64,000 nucleotides of DNA. Source: Streptomyces violaceusniger (GTDB lineage: Bacteria > Actinomycetota > Actinomycetes > Streptomycetales > Streptomycetaceae). Position numbers and translations under genes: made by a program. Under the pieces are notes generated by a model. That model was not told the DNA's origin, ran no database searches, and saw nothing but the letters and a program-made list of their open reading frames with translations. Of this stretch, positions 55,153 to 64,000 are shown piece by piece. Within the stretch, counting starts at the first letter, position 1. The number at the start of each line of letters is the position of its first letter. The stretch lies in NCBI GenBank assembly GCA_005405945.1, contig BJHW01000001.1, positions 4,774,001-4,838,000 on the forward strand, written 5' to 3'.

Positions 55153-56278
55153 CTACGCCTCCGTCTGTGCCGTCGGCAGATCGTAGGCGTCGGCGATCAG
55201 CTCGTACGAGCGCAGACGGGCGGCTCGGCCGTGGGCATTGGCCGTGATCTTGATTTCATCCGCCCCGGTGCGCTTGATCAGCCCGTCGAGGCCCTCGCGG
55301 ACCTGGTCCGGGCTGCCGTACTCGACATTGGCCAGCCAGCCGTTGATGAAGTCGCGCTCGATCTCGTTGAACTCGTACCCCTCGGCCTCCTCGGGCGTCG
55401 GCACCAGGCCGGGGCGTCCGGTGCGCAGCCGGATCATGGCCAGGGCACCGGTGAGCACTTGGCGATGGGCCTCCTTCTCGTCCTCGGCGGCGAAGGCCGA
55501 GACGCCGATCGAGGCGTACGGCTTGTCCAGCACGGCGGACGGCCGGAAGCTCTCGCGGTAGAGGTCGAGCGCGGGGACGGTGTTGGCCGCGGAGAAGTGG
55601 TGGGCGAAGGAGAACGGCAGGCCGAGCATCCCGGCGAGCCGGGCGCTGAACCCGCTCGAGCCCAGCAGCCAGACCGAGGGCCGGTCGGCGGACTGGACCC
55701 CGCCGGGCACGGTGCCCTGCACCGGCCCCGGCACCGCGTGGATACGGGCATAGCGGTGGCCGTCGGGGAAGTCGTCGTCGAGGAAGCGGGTCAGCTCGGC
55801 GAGCTGCTGGGGGAAGTCGTCGGCACCCTCGCGCAGCCGGTCGGTGCGGCGCAGCGCGGCGGCCGTGGCCCCGTCGGTGCCGGGGCGCGGCCGAGGCCGA
55901 GGTCCACCCGGCCGGGGGCGAGCGCCTCCAGGGTGCCGAACTGCTCGGCGATGACCAGCGGGGCGTGGTTGGGGAGCATCACCCCGCCGGAGCCCAGCCG
56001 GATCCGCTCGGTGTGCGCGGCGAGATGAGCGAGGATCACCGCCGGGAGGAGCTGGCGACGCCGGGCATGGAGTGGTGCTCGGCGACCCAGAACCGCTGGA
56101 AGCCCCGGCGCTCGGCGAGCCGGGCGAGCTCGGTGGTGGTCCGCAGCGCCTCGGCGGCCGTCACCCCGCTGCCGACGGTCGCGAGGTCCAGCACCGACAG
56201 GGGCACGGGTGCGCTGCCGAGGGGCCGGGCCCGGATGGGGTCGCGCTGGTCGTCTCGCCGGTCCTGCTCATCGGCCAC
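55153..56278 (-). CDS. LLM-class flavin-dependent oxidoreductase (two frameshifts)
   Basis: The intended product is about 375 residues from GTG 56278. PLSVLDLATVGSGVTAAEAL and RFWVAEHHSMPGVASSSPAV match the luciferase-like alkanal-monooxygenase group. One base is missing at 56044-56046 and one in G4 55882-55885 (plus strand). The rest is continuous: RIRLGSGGVMLPNHAPLVIA, VWLLGSSGFSARLAGMLGLP and GSPDQVREGLDGLIKRTGAD. These enzymes use FMNH2 or F420; the substrate cannot be told. The gene stands alone between two terminators. Confidence 0.85.
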
Positions 56279-56456
56279 GGTGGCCCGCCTCCCTGGTCGC
56301 ACTGCGGTGCGCGTATGTGGTGTGCGTGTGCGGCGCTGCGCCGCCACGCCTCTACGTCTACCGCCGACATTCAACCGGAGAAAGGCTCCGCTTTATTCCC
56401 GGCCCTTGTTCCCCGGGCTCCGATGGACGGCCGGGCCCGCCGATGAACGGCCGGGC

Positions 56457-56489
56457 CCGCCGCCACCTGGGGAGGAGGTGTGGCGGCGG
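56457..56489. terminator. Terminator region after the phospholipase gene
   Basis: CCGCCGCCAC (56457-56466) pairs with GTGGCGGCGG (56480-56489), 40 bp past the phospholipase stop on the minus strand. Just beside it a 20-bp unit GATGRACGGCCGGGCCCGCC is present twice in tandem (56423-56442, 56443-56462). Confidence 0.75.
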
Positions 56490-56528
56490 ACCCGACGGCG
56501 GTGTGCCGCGCGCTCGCGCGGAACGGGC

Positions 56529-58402
56529 CTAGCCCGCGGTCCGCGCGGTGCGGCGGCGGTGGAGGGCCAGCGCCGTACCGGCGCCGCCGAGCACCAGCGC
56601 ACCCGCCGTGAGGCCGATGGGCAGTGCGGCGGAGATGCCCTTGTCGTCGGCGAGACGCCGGGTGGTCAGGGCGTCGGCGGCAGCGGCGTTCACGATCGGG
56701 GCGTGGGCGGCCAGGGCGGAGGTGGTGTAGTGACCGGCCTTGTGGACCGACGCGACCGAGCCGTCGGACTTCAGCAGCACCTGGGTGTTGTTGGGGTGAC
56801 GGAAGTCGAAGAGCCCGGAGAGGGTGTTCGCCCGGCGGTCGAAGGAGGCGTCACCGATCCGGCCGGTGTGCCAGTTGTCCTCGATGAAGCGGGTGATCGA
56901 GGTCTGCTCGGTCTGGGTGTGGTCCACCTTGTTGGACTTGCTGAAGGGCGAGATCACCAGCAGCGGCTGCCGGGGGCCGGGGCCACATCGGTCCTGGTAG
57001 CCGCCCGCGGGCTTCGGGGCGGACTGGCAGGCGGGGCTGTCGGTGGCCTTGCCGCCCGAGCCCGTGGTCTTGTCGGTCGACCCGTTGAGGGGCTTGGCGT
57101 AGGCGTGGTCGTACCAGCCGTCGCTGTCGTCGTACGCGACGACGATCGCGGTGTCCTTCCACTGCGGCGACTTCTGGATCGCGTTGATCTGCTCGACCAG
57201 GAAGTGCTGCTCGTCGACCGGGTCGGAGTAGGCGGCGTGGCCGTCCTGGTACTCGGCGGCCTTCAGGAAGCTGACGGAGGGCAGATGGCCGGTCTTGAGC
57301 GCCGCGTCGAAGTCGGTGAGGTCGTAGTTGTGATTGGCCCGGCCGCTGTGGCCGATCTCCTGGACGTTCTTCGGCGGGAGGTGATGCGGGTTCGCCGTGG
57401 ACTTGTAGTACTGGAACGGCGCGTGGTGCGGGCTGTAGTCCACCGAGGCCGCGCCGCCGACGTTCTTGTGGGTGGTGCCGGAGCACTTGGCGTAGTGGTC
57501 GGGCTCACCGTCCCAGGCGGTGCTGGGGCGGAAGCCGCCCTGGAACCAGCCCCAGCTCACCCCCTTGGCGTTGAGCAGATCGCCGACGTTCCGGCCCTTC
57601 ATCCGGGCCAGGGCGTTGCCACTGGTGTGGTCCTTGTTGGAGCAGTCGTCGAAGGCCGGGTCCGGGTCGTTGATCACCGTGCCGACGCCCTTGGCGTCCG
57701 GCGAGGCCACCGCGTACGCGTCCGGCTTGTCGGTCTGGATCGGGTTCTCGGTGGAGGACTTGGGGTCGGTGGAGATCACGCCATGGGTCTGGCCCGAGAT
57801 CAGCTCCAGCGCTCCGGGGGTGGAGGGGCCGTAGGCCGAGCTGAAGGAGCGGTCGCTCATCGCATAGTGCTGGGCGTAGTTCCACAGGCCGGTGACGGTG
57901 TTTCCGTCGTAGTAGTCCATCACCAGACCGGGCTCGCCGAACAGCCCGGTGCACTTGCTGACCTCGGTGTTCTCCACGAACTTATCGGCCTTGCCGCCAT
58001 TGGCCGCGTACTGCTCGGGCCGTAGGAGTGGTTCTGGTCGCAGGTCATGGCCTGGTCGCTGCGCAACCGCTTGGGCTTGTAGAGATTGGGGTTCTTCTCC
58101 AGCAGCCCGGCGTGCGCCAGGGTGTCGATGTCCTTGGGGGTGTCCTTGGCCGGAGTGAACCTGGTGCCGTCCGTGTTCGCCGCCTTGGGATAGGTGCCGA
58201 AGTAGTGGTCGAACGAGATGTTCTCGTCGAAGATCACCACCACATGCTTCACCGGGGTCGCGGTGGGGTCGCCCTTGGCGGGCGCGGCCCATGCGGGGGC
58301 CACCCCGCCCACGGCCGCCAGGGCCGCGGCGCCGGTCAGGGCACCCCAGCGCGTGACCCGGCCACGCCGTCGGCCGCCTTCGGATCCTGCCGTGCCGCCC
58401 AT
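56529..58402 (-). CDS. Phospholipase C / acid-phosphatase-family phosphoesterase (one frameshift)
   Basis: The intended product is about 624 residues from ATG 58402 (TGGAGG site). RWGALTGAAALAAVGGVAPA is the signal region. KHVVVIFDENISFDHYFGTY is the first metal-binding motif of the PF04185 phosphoesterase superfamily. One base is missing in GGG 58017-58019 (NHSYGPEQYAANGGKADKFV). NYAQHYAMSDRSFSSAYGPS, AIVVAYDDSDGWYDHAY and DRCGPGPRQPLLVISPFSKS follow. The end, ALPIGLTAGALVLGGAGTAL followed by HRRRTARTAG, is a membrane anchor with basic tail, so the enzyme is likely displayed on the cell surface. It releases phosphate from phospholipids or other esters. Confidence 0.88.
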
Positions 58403-58559
58403 GCCATGCCTCCACATGATTCGCGTTTCACGCCTGCGCCTGATCCTGTGCCGCGGGCAGGACTCTCCGATGGAATCCATGGAGGCGGCCGAGTGAATAG
58501 AGGGTCAGAAGAATCCAAGGAACTCTTGAGGCGTTCTTGACCGGATGGTGGGGCGACGA

Positions 58560-59768
58560 TCAGGCCAGAAGGCTCCGCCCCAGCCAGTCGGAGCCGTCCC
58601 TCACCCCGGGGAGCGCGAAGAAATAGCCGCCGCCGAAGGGGGTGATGTAGTCCACCAGCGGCTCCCCCGCCAGCCGCTTCTGTACGGTCTCGAACTGGCG
58701 CTCGAGATCCTGCTGGTAGCAGCAGAACAGCAGCCCCATGTCCAAGTTGCCATTGCCGTCCATGCCCCGGTCGTAGTTGTAGGCACGGCGGAGGATGCGC
58801 TGGTCCTCGGTCCGGGCGGTGCGCGGATTGGCCAGCCGTATATGGCTGTCCAGCGGAATGACGTCACCCTTGGGGTCCTGTGCGAAGCGCGGGATGTCGA
58901 ACTCGTGCTGACCGTCCAGCGGGGCGCCGGAGTCCCGGCTGCGGCCGAACATGCGCTCCTGCTCGCTGATCGACACCCGGTCCCAGAACTCCACCAGCAT
59001 CCGGATCAGCCGGATCACCTGATAGCTGCCGCCGGTCGCCCAGGCGGGCTCCCCGGAGTGGGCGGCCACCCACACCAGACGGTCCATCGCCCGGGCGTCC
59101 CCGGTGTCGGGGTTGGCGGTGCCGTCCTTGAACCCCATGTGGTTGCGCGGGGTGCCGGACGGGCGCGGCGGGCTGACGAAGCCGTCGATACGCCAGCGGA
59201 TCTGCAGCGCGCCCCGGGTGTGCCGGGCGATGTCGCGCAGCGCGTGCAACACCGTGTCCGTGCTGTCGGCGCACAGTTGGAGGCTCAGATCGCCATGGCA
59301 CCAGTCGGGGTCGAGATCGTCGTCGGGGAAGGAGCGCATCGCGTGCAGCCGCCGGGGCTTGCGGTCCCGCAGTCCGTAGCGCTCGTCGAAGAGCGAGGCG
59401 CCCACGCCGACGGTCGCGGTCAGCCGGTCGGCGGCCACCTGGGGTCCCAAGGTGCCGGAGTCGGCGGGCGGCGCGGTGATCCCGACAGGGTCGGGGGCGC
59501 CTCCGGTGGTGAGGAAGCGGCACCGCTCGGTGAGCGTACGGAAGGCGTCGGCCAGCTCCTCGCGGCCCTCGGCCATGGTGTCGAAGGCGATGAACGCGGT
59601 GGCCCGCTGGGACGGGGTGAGGATGCCCGCCTGATGGGTGCCGTGGAAGGGGACGCGGGTGGGCCTCTTCTCCGGCCCGCCCTCCTTCGCGGCCGCCGTG
59701 CCCGCGACCGCGCCGACCGTGCCCGCGGCGGCGCCCAGCAGAAAGCCCCTGCGCAGCACCTCGCTCAC
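58560..59768 (-). CDS. efeB: DyP-type peroxidase EfeB, Tat-exported
   Basis: The product is 402 residues. GTG 59768 overlaps the efeO stop (GTGA). SEVLRRGFLLGAAAGTVGAV is a twin-arginine signal. PRNHMGFKDGTANPDTGDAR contains the G-x-x-D-G motif with the catalytic Asp of dye-decolorising peroxidases. The proximal haem His and the distal Arg regions are in HEFDIPRFAQDPKGDVIPLD and IRLANPRTARTEDQRILRRA. EfeB is proposed to oxidise Fe(II), or release iron from haem, for EfeO/EfeU uptake. The permease gene is not adjacent. Confidence 0.92.
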   Translation of the reverse strand: MSEVLRRGFLLGAAAGTVGAVAGTAAAKEGGPEKRPTRVPFHGTHQAGILTPSQRATAFIAFDTMAEGREELADAFRTLTERCRFLTTGGAPDPVGITAPPADSGTLGPQVAADRLTATVGVGASLFDERYGLRDRKPRRLHAMRSFPDDDLDPDWCHGDLSLQLCADSTDTVLHALRDIARHTRGALQIRWRIDGFVSPPRPSGTPRNHMGFKDGTANPDTGDARAMDRLVWVAAHSGEPAWATGGSYQVIRLIRMLVEFWDRVSISEQERMFGRSRDSGAPLDGQHEFDIPRFAQDPKGDVIPLDSHIRLANPRTARTEDQRILRRAYNYDRGMDGNGNLDMGLLFCCYQQDLERQFETVQKRLAGEPLVDYITPFGGGYFFALPGVRDGSDWLGRSLLA

Positions 59769-61012
59769 CGGGTCCTCCGCACATCCATCAGCGCCGCCAC
59801 CCGGGCCAGCCGCTCCACCAGCGCGCCCGCGTCCGCGTTGAGCCGCTGGCGCCCGGTGCGGCTCAGCCGGTCCAGCGGGGTCCAGCGGTCGCCGTGGTGC
59901 GAGCGCTCCAGGGTCCGCTGGGTGCGGTCCAGGTCGCTCTTCAGCTCGGACAGCCAGGGGGCACGGGGCTCCAGCAGCGGCTCCAGCCGGCGCAGCACGG
60001 CCCGGGTGCCGTCCAGATTGGCCCGCGCGGTGGCCAGATTGGTGCCGCTGCCGTAGTCGGTGCGGCCGGTCAGCTCGAACTGCACGGTGTTCTCCATGAT
60101 CTCGTGCGCCCGCAGGCCCAGGTCGGCCGGGTCCATCCGCTCCTGCGGCCAGTCGTCCCGCAGGTCCCGGACGTCCTTGGCGAGCCGGTCGGCGGCCGGG
60201 CGCAGTGAGCTCGCGGACTCGCCGTGCCACAGGCCGTACTCGAGGCGGTGGAATCCGGTGAAGCCCGGGTCCTGGACCCCGTCGGACAGCCCCGCCGTGG
60301 TGCCGTTGATCGCCCCGTCGGCGTTGCCGAAGGTGCCGTAGGCGGCGCCCATCCGCTCGTACACCAGATGGGCCGGCAGCCAGTCCGCACGGGCCGCGGC
60401 CAGGTCACCGCAGTGGATGGCCGAGCGCAGCGCGTCCGTGCGCCGCACCAGCTCGTCCATCCGGCCCGCCACCCACTTCTGGTAGGCGATGGTCGGCGGG
60501 ATCAGGTCCTGCTGGCTGACCGGGACCGCGGCCGGTCCACCGCCCCGCGCCGGTCCGGGCACGGTGACGGTGGGCCCGGTGACCGCGTCCGCGTCCTCGG
60601 GCAGGCAGACGAAGGCATAGGAACCCCCGCCCAGCGTGACGCTCAACGGTCTGCTGGTGCCGGGGCCCAGGCCCTCCACCTCTCCGTAGACGGCGCCGTT
60701 CGCCGGATCGGTGAGATAGACCTCGGCCGGTCTGCTGGAGGTGTTCCGCAGATCGAAGACCTGCTTGCCACGGGTGGCATCGGTCCAGCCACGGCCGCAG
60801 CCGCCCTCGGACACCTCGACGGAGGTGTGCCGCAGCCCGTCCGACGCCTTCGTGAGCGCGCTTCCGCTCGCGGAGGGGTGCGCACGAGGGCCGTCCGAGG
60901 AGCCTCCGCCGACCGCCAGCGCGCCGATTCCGACGGCCGTGGCCACCGTCACCGCACCGGCGACCAGCAGATGACGTGCCGGCGGGACCGGGGAGAGATG
61001 TTGGCGACGCAC
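59765..61012 (-). CDS. efeO: EfeO-type iron-binding M75 protein
   Basis: The product is 415 residues from GTG 61012. A signal/membrane segment LLVAGAVTVATAVGIGALAV is followed by a cupredoxin-like domain (residues 60-150, HTSVEVSEGGCGRGW; YAFVCLPED). The imelysin/M75 domain (about 165-410) has PGFTGFHRLEYGLWHGESAS, with the H-x-x-E metal motif. EfeO binds extracytoplasmic ferrous or ferric iron and hands it to EfeU with help from EfeB. Here efeO-efeB are translationally coupled but efeU is missing. I see no DmdR/IdeR-type iron box in the short upstream region. Confidence 0.9.
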   Translation of the reverse strand: MRRQHLSPVPPARHLLVAGAVTVATAVGIGALAVGGGSSDGPRAHPSASGSALTKASDGLRHTSVEVSEGGCGRGWTDATRGKQVFDLRNTSSRPAEVYLTDPANGAVYGEVEGLGPGTSRPLSVTLGGGSYAFVCLPEDADAVTGPTVTVPGPARGGGPAAVPVSQQDLIPPTIAYQKWVAGRMDELVRRTDALRSAIHCGDLAAARADWLPAHLVYERMGAAYGTFGNADGAINGTTAGLSDGVQDPGFTGFHRLEYGLWHGESASSLRPAADRLAKDVRDLRDDWPQERMDPADLGLRAHEIMENTVQFELTGRTDYGSGTNLATARANLDGTRAVLRRLEPLLEPRAPWLSELKSDLDRTQRTLERSHHGDRWTPLDRLSRTGRQRLNADAGALVERLARVAALMDVRRTR

Positions 61013-61151
61013 GGCTGCATGCTAGGCGCAGTCCGATAAGCGGAATGCACTGATGGCCAAAGAGCTGCATGGAATTCCGCCGGGGTTCAGCTCCCCGTCA
61101 CCGACTCCTCGGGACCTTCGGCGCGCCCGCCCGTGGCCGCGCCACCCTCCG

Positions 61152-61906
61152 CTATCCGCCGCTCCGGGCGAAGAGCGTGCCCAGCCGGTCATGGACCGGA
61201 TCGCGGCCCAGCAGCCGCAGCCCCTCCCAGACCGTGACCTGGTTGGCCGTGAGCACCGGCTTGCCCAGCTCCGCCTCCAGATCCGGAATCCAGGCGGCGG
61301 TGTGCAGGGCGGTGTCCGGCAGGAGCACCGCCTGCGCCTCGGGTGGTCCCCGGCGCGGCCCAGCTCCAGCACCTCCTCCCGGCCCCAGGTGCCGACCTCC
61401 GCTGCCGTGATGATTCCGCTGCCGCGCATCGAGACCACCTCGGCGCCGGCCGCCTTCAAAAATGCCCGGAAGTAGTCGGCGACGTCCTCCGGGTAGGTGG
61501 CGGCGATGGCCACCCGGTCGGCGCCGAGCGCCTGCACCGCGTGGGCGAAGGCGAAGGAGGTGCTGGAGGCGGGCATCCCCGCCGTCTCGCTCAGCTCGCG
61601 CACCTGCTCCTTGGCGCCCTCCCAGCCGAAGACGAAGCTGGCGCTGGTGCACGCCCAGACCACGGCCCGGGCACCGCGCTCGGCGAGCTCGGCGACCCCG
61701 GCCGCGAGGCGCGCCGCCGACCCCATCTCCAGCAGGGCGTCCACTCGATGGGCGTCCTCACCGATGTCGGTGTGGACCAGTGGAAGCCGGATGTCGCCGC
61801 TGTCGCCGCCGAGCATGCCTTCCAGGCGCGGGTATTCGTCCTCGGCGGAGTATCCGGGGTAGAGAAAGCCCACCGTGTCCGGGGCCGGGTGCGTCGCGTC
61901 CACCAT
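61152..61906 (-). CDS. Asp/Glu-racemase-superfamily (maleate-isomerase-like) protein, one frameshift
   Basis: The intended product is about 251 residues from ATG 61906. VGFLYPGYSAEDEYPRLEGM, AVVWACTSASFVFGWEG (first catalytic Cys) and VSMRGSGIITAAEVGTWGRE are recognisable. One base is missing in CCCC 61348-61351 (plus strand); GGPPEAQAVLLPDTALHTAA then continues and ELGKPVLTANQVTVWEGLRL closes the fold. Where the second catalytic Cys is expected (the C-T-N of homologues) it reads P-D-T, so the two-base Cys/Cys racemase mechanism is not possible; decarboxylase- or isomerase-type chemistry may apply. A close relative lies next upstream at 62216. Confidence 0.8.
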
Positions 61907-62058
61907 GACTGCCTCCTTGACTGGCGGCCCCGCGAGCGCCGCCGCTGCACTGCTGTCATTTCTCCTACACCGCGGACGCCCGGCGGGTTCCCGCCCGCCG
62001 CACAGCCTCCCTCGCGTAGGTGACGGGCCCGCCCGTCCCACCCGGGCAGGCTTCCCGG

Positions 62059-62178
62059 CCACGCCGGGACGCCCACCCCGCATTCCGGGGCGGGCCGGGC
62101 CACGCCGGGGCGCCCCTCCTCATAGCTGGGCGGGCTTGCCACGCCGGGGCGCCCGCCCCCTCACTCCGGGGCGGGTCG
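62059..62178. repeat. About 40-bp tandem repeats in a 309-bp intergenic region
   Basis: Between the two racemase-like genes (61907-62215) no gene is apparent. Three imperfect units of about 39-41 bp start with CCACGCCGGGRCGCCC at 62059, 62100 and 62139, and each carries a GGGGCGG or GGGCGG segment at its far end. They can form hairpins and may be a terminator for the upstream gene. Confidence 0.6.
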
Positions 62179-62215
62179 CCCTCCACATCACGTCAGATCA
62201 CGCCGGGCCGCCGCC

Positions 62216-63235
62216 TCACCCCGCGGCCGGGCCTCCCGAATCGTCGAGGTAGGGGCCCTCGCCGAGGCCGGTGCCGAAGCCCGGGTCGAGCCCGTCGGCC
62301 GGGTCGCCGTCCGAACCCGGCGAGGCCGCCCCGGCCAGCGCCGCCTCCGGCTCGTCCACCACGGACTCGACCGACTCCACGGCCCCGAGCATCGACTCGA
62401 CCACCGGATCCGTCACCGGGAGCGGGCCGCTCGGCGAGACCGACATCCCCGCCGGACCGGACCGGGCGGCCGGGTCGAGCAGCGCCTGGTACGGCCCGAC
62501 GGCCCGGGCTCCGATCGCCCGCAGCGCCGCCCACATGGTGACCTGGTTCGCGGACAGCACGGGCATCCGCAGCTCCGCCTCCAGTTGCGGGATCACGTCG
62601 TAGGTCGGCAGATTGGTGCAGCTGATGAAGAGCGCGTCGGTGGCCCCGACCACCGCCTGCCGGGCCATGTCGACCACATCGCGGTACGGCACCTTCCAGA
62701 TGTGCCGGGTCAGTCCGAGGTACGCCCGCCCGGTGACGGTCATCCCGCCCTCGGCCAGGTACTCCTCCAGCGAGTCGGTGACCGACTGGGTGTACGGCGT
62801 CACCACGGCGATCCGCCGGGCGCCGATCTCCCGCAGCGCCTCCAGCAGCGCGCCCGAGGTGGTCAGCGACGGGATCTCACCCGCCTGGGACATGGCCGCG
62901 CACATCGCGCGCTCCCCGGCCACACCGCCGACGAAACTGCCCGAGGTGCACGCGTACGCCACCACTTCCGGTGCGACGGCCGCCAGCGCCTGCACCGCGT
63001 CGTGCAAGGTCTCGTGCTCACTCACGAGCCGCGCCAGGTCGAGGCTCACCTCGACGGGTACGAACGGGGTACGGGTGAGGTGGAGGGATACCTCGTCCGG
63101 CACCCAGCGCCACAGCTCACGGTCGAGTGCGAAGTCGAACGGTGCCACCACACCCACGCCGCGCTGCGGCTGTGGGCCACCCAGAAAAGAGACGTCCAAA
63201 GCGAGCCCCAATACGGAACGGAGGGACTGGACCAT
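62216..63235 (-). CDS. Maleate-isomerase/Asp-Glu-racemase-superfamily protein
   Basis: The product is 339 residues if ATG 63235 is the start; the true start may be the TTG at 63199 just before DVSFLGGPQPQRGVGVVAPF. VPDEVSLHLTRTPFVPVEVS, VVAYACTSGSFVGGVAGERA (first Cys) and DALFISCTNLPTYDVIPQLE (second Cys) give the full two-Cys active site, and MPVLSANQVTMWAALRAIGA the C-terminal fold. The last 75 residues are an acidic low-complexity tail rich in Gly/Ser/Asp, unusual for the family. It is divergent from a hydroxyacid dehydrogenase gene, suggesting a small acid-catabolism cluster. Confidence 0.82.
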   Translation of the reverse strand: MVQSLRSVLGLALDVSFLGGPQPQRGVGVVAPFDFALDRELWRWVPDEVSLHLTRTPFVPVEVSLDLARLVSEHETLHDAVQALAAVAPEVVAYACTSGSFVGGVAGERAMCAAMSQAGEIPSLTTSGALLEALREIGARRIAVVTPYTQSVTDSLEEYLAEGGMTVTGRAYLGLTRHIWKVPYRDVVDMARQAVVGATDALFISCTNLPTYDVIPQLEAELRMPVLSANQVTMWAALRAIGARAVGPYQALLDPAARSGPAGMSVSPSGPLPVTDPVVESMLGAVESVESVVDEPEAALAGAASPGSDGDPADGLDPGFGTGLGEGPYLDDSGGPAAG

Positions 63236-63406
63236 TGGCCAGAGATTTGGATGGAGAGAGCCGGCCTGATGCCGGGGACGCCGGGACAGATGCCGTTGTT
63301 GACGACGGTAGTTTCCGCTGCCTAGCGTGGTCAATCCTCAAACTGAGGCGCCTGCCCGCTCCTTCTTCAGGCAAACCCATCCACGTTTCGAAACGGTTTC
63401 CCGCCT

Positions 63407-64000
63407 ATGTCCGAAAGCACAGTTGTCGTCTTCGGCGACCAGCCGCCGGTCCACCTGGACCGGGTGGCCGGCCGGGCCAAGGTGCTCGTCTGTGACGAGA
63501 ATTCGCTGCCCCAGGCGCTCCCCACCGCGGATGTACTCCTGGTCTGGGACTTCACCTCCGACGCGGTCCGCGACGCCTGGCCCGGCGAGGGCCCCGGCCG
63601 GCGTGGGTCCATACCGCGAGCGCGGGGTGGACCGGCTGCTCTGCCCCGAACTCGTCGCGTCCGACACCGTGTTGACCAATGCCCGAGGGGTCTTCGAGCA
63701 GCCGATCGCGGAGTACGTGGCCGGTCTGGTGATCGCCATGGCCAAGGACTTCCACGGAAGCTGGGAGCTGCAGCGGCAGCGACGCTGGCAGCACCGCGAG
63801 ACGATGCGGCTGGCCGGAACGCGTGCCGTGGTCGTGGGCGCGGGTCCCATCGGCCGGGCGATCGGCTCCACCCTGGCCGCGCTCGGCGTGGTGGTCGACC
63901 TGGTGGGCCGCACCGCCCGGCAGGGCGTGCGCGGCGGTGACGAGCTGCCCGAGCTGCTTCCGTCGGCCGACTGGGTGGTGAGCGCGGCACCGCTCACGGA
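63407..64000 (+). CDS. D-isomer-specific 2-hydroxyacid dehydrogenase, 5' part (two frameshifts)
   Basis: The gene runs off the window. ATG 63407 begins MSESTVVVFGDQPPVHLDRV. Single bases are missing in CCCC 63592-63595 and GGGG 63623-63626; correction gives PAWVHTASAGVDRLLCPELV and ARGVFEQPIAEYVAGLVIAM. The NAD-binding domain begins TRAVVVGAGPIGRAIGSTLA (G-x-G-x-x-G). The conserved Arg and His of the active site lie beyond the window. The enzyme interconverts 2-oxo and D-2-hydroxy acids; together with the adjacent maleate-isomerase-like genes it could act on hydroxy- or keto-acids. Confidence 0.85.

Noticed and set aside
58403..58559. PHO box upstream of the phospholipase C gene
   Set aside because: Expected for this enzyme class, but I found no convincing pair of GTTCACC-like 11-bp repeats.

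Overview
The window is high-GC (about 72 %) DNA with strong G/C third-position bias. It carries SARP, GlxA, Clp_N-HTH and TPR regulators, Tat and lipoprotein signals, and a CebR-controlled cellulose regulon. All of this points to a Streptomyces chromosome. The order orn 3' end, tRNA-His, then cebR-cebEFG-bglC matches, from memory, the core-chromosome arrangement of S. coelicolor.

Layout. 1-3.3 kb: end of orn, tRNA-His(GTG), a decayed secreted-protein gene, MerR and winged-helix regulators, a STAS protein, and a Clp_N/HTH protein with palindromic operators. 3.4-8.2 kb: a Tat lipoprotein with a dimethylformamidase-like domain, then a glycosyltransferase group (GT32-GT2 fusion, small secreted protein, GT2). 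8.3-20.4 kb: a cellulose island (GH48, GH5, GH6, cebR, cebE-F-G, bglC) with four CebR boxes. Extracellular cellulases release cellobiose, CebEFG imports it, BglC hydrolyses it, and CebR senses it. 20.5-31.5 kb: an orphan qcrB, a truncated TPR regulator, a GH18 chitinase, an OmpR-type two-component system with a secreted partner, a spermidine-synthase-like protein, a TPR regulator and a phosphatase. 31.8-37.2 kb: a PAP2 protein, then a tightly overlapping operon of a Cas4/AddB-like Fe-S nuclease, an unknown 565-residue protein and a Dna2/Upf1-like SF1 helicase. 37.4-43.4 kb: small conserved proteins, tRNA-Lys(CTT), a GT1 enzyme, an SDR-like protein lacking its catalytic residues, GlxA, and an FAD monooxygenase. 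43.7-52.7 kb: a candidate azol(in)e RiPP (TOMM) locus with a SARP, an 87-residue precursor and a fused E1-like/YcaO cyclodehydratase; next to it lie a convergent NarL-type two-component pair, a fatty-acyl-AMP-ligase-like gene and an M6 metalloprotease. 53-64 kb: PAS-GGDEF-EAL, LLM oxidoreductase, phospholipase C/phosphatase, EfeB-EfeO without EfeU, two Asp/Glu-racemase-fold proteins, and the start of a D-2-hydroxyacid dehydrogenase.

A window-wide caveat: about 30 single-base frameshifts interrupt otherwise conserved genes. Nearly all are explained by one missing base in a G or C run; one is an extra base in an eight-G run. The likeliest reading is residual homopolymer error in the assembly, so I annotate those genes at their full extent and mark each break. 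The strongest candidates for something undescribed are the TOMM RiPP locus and the nuclease-unknown-helicase operon.
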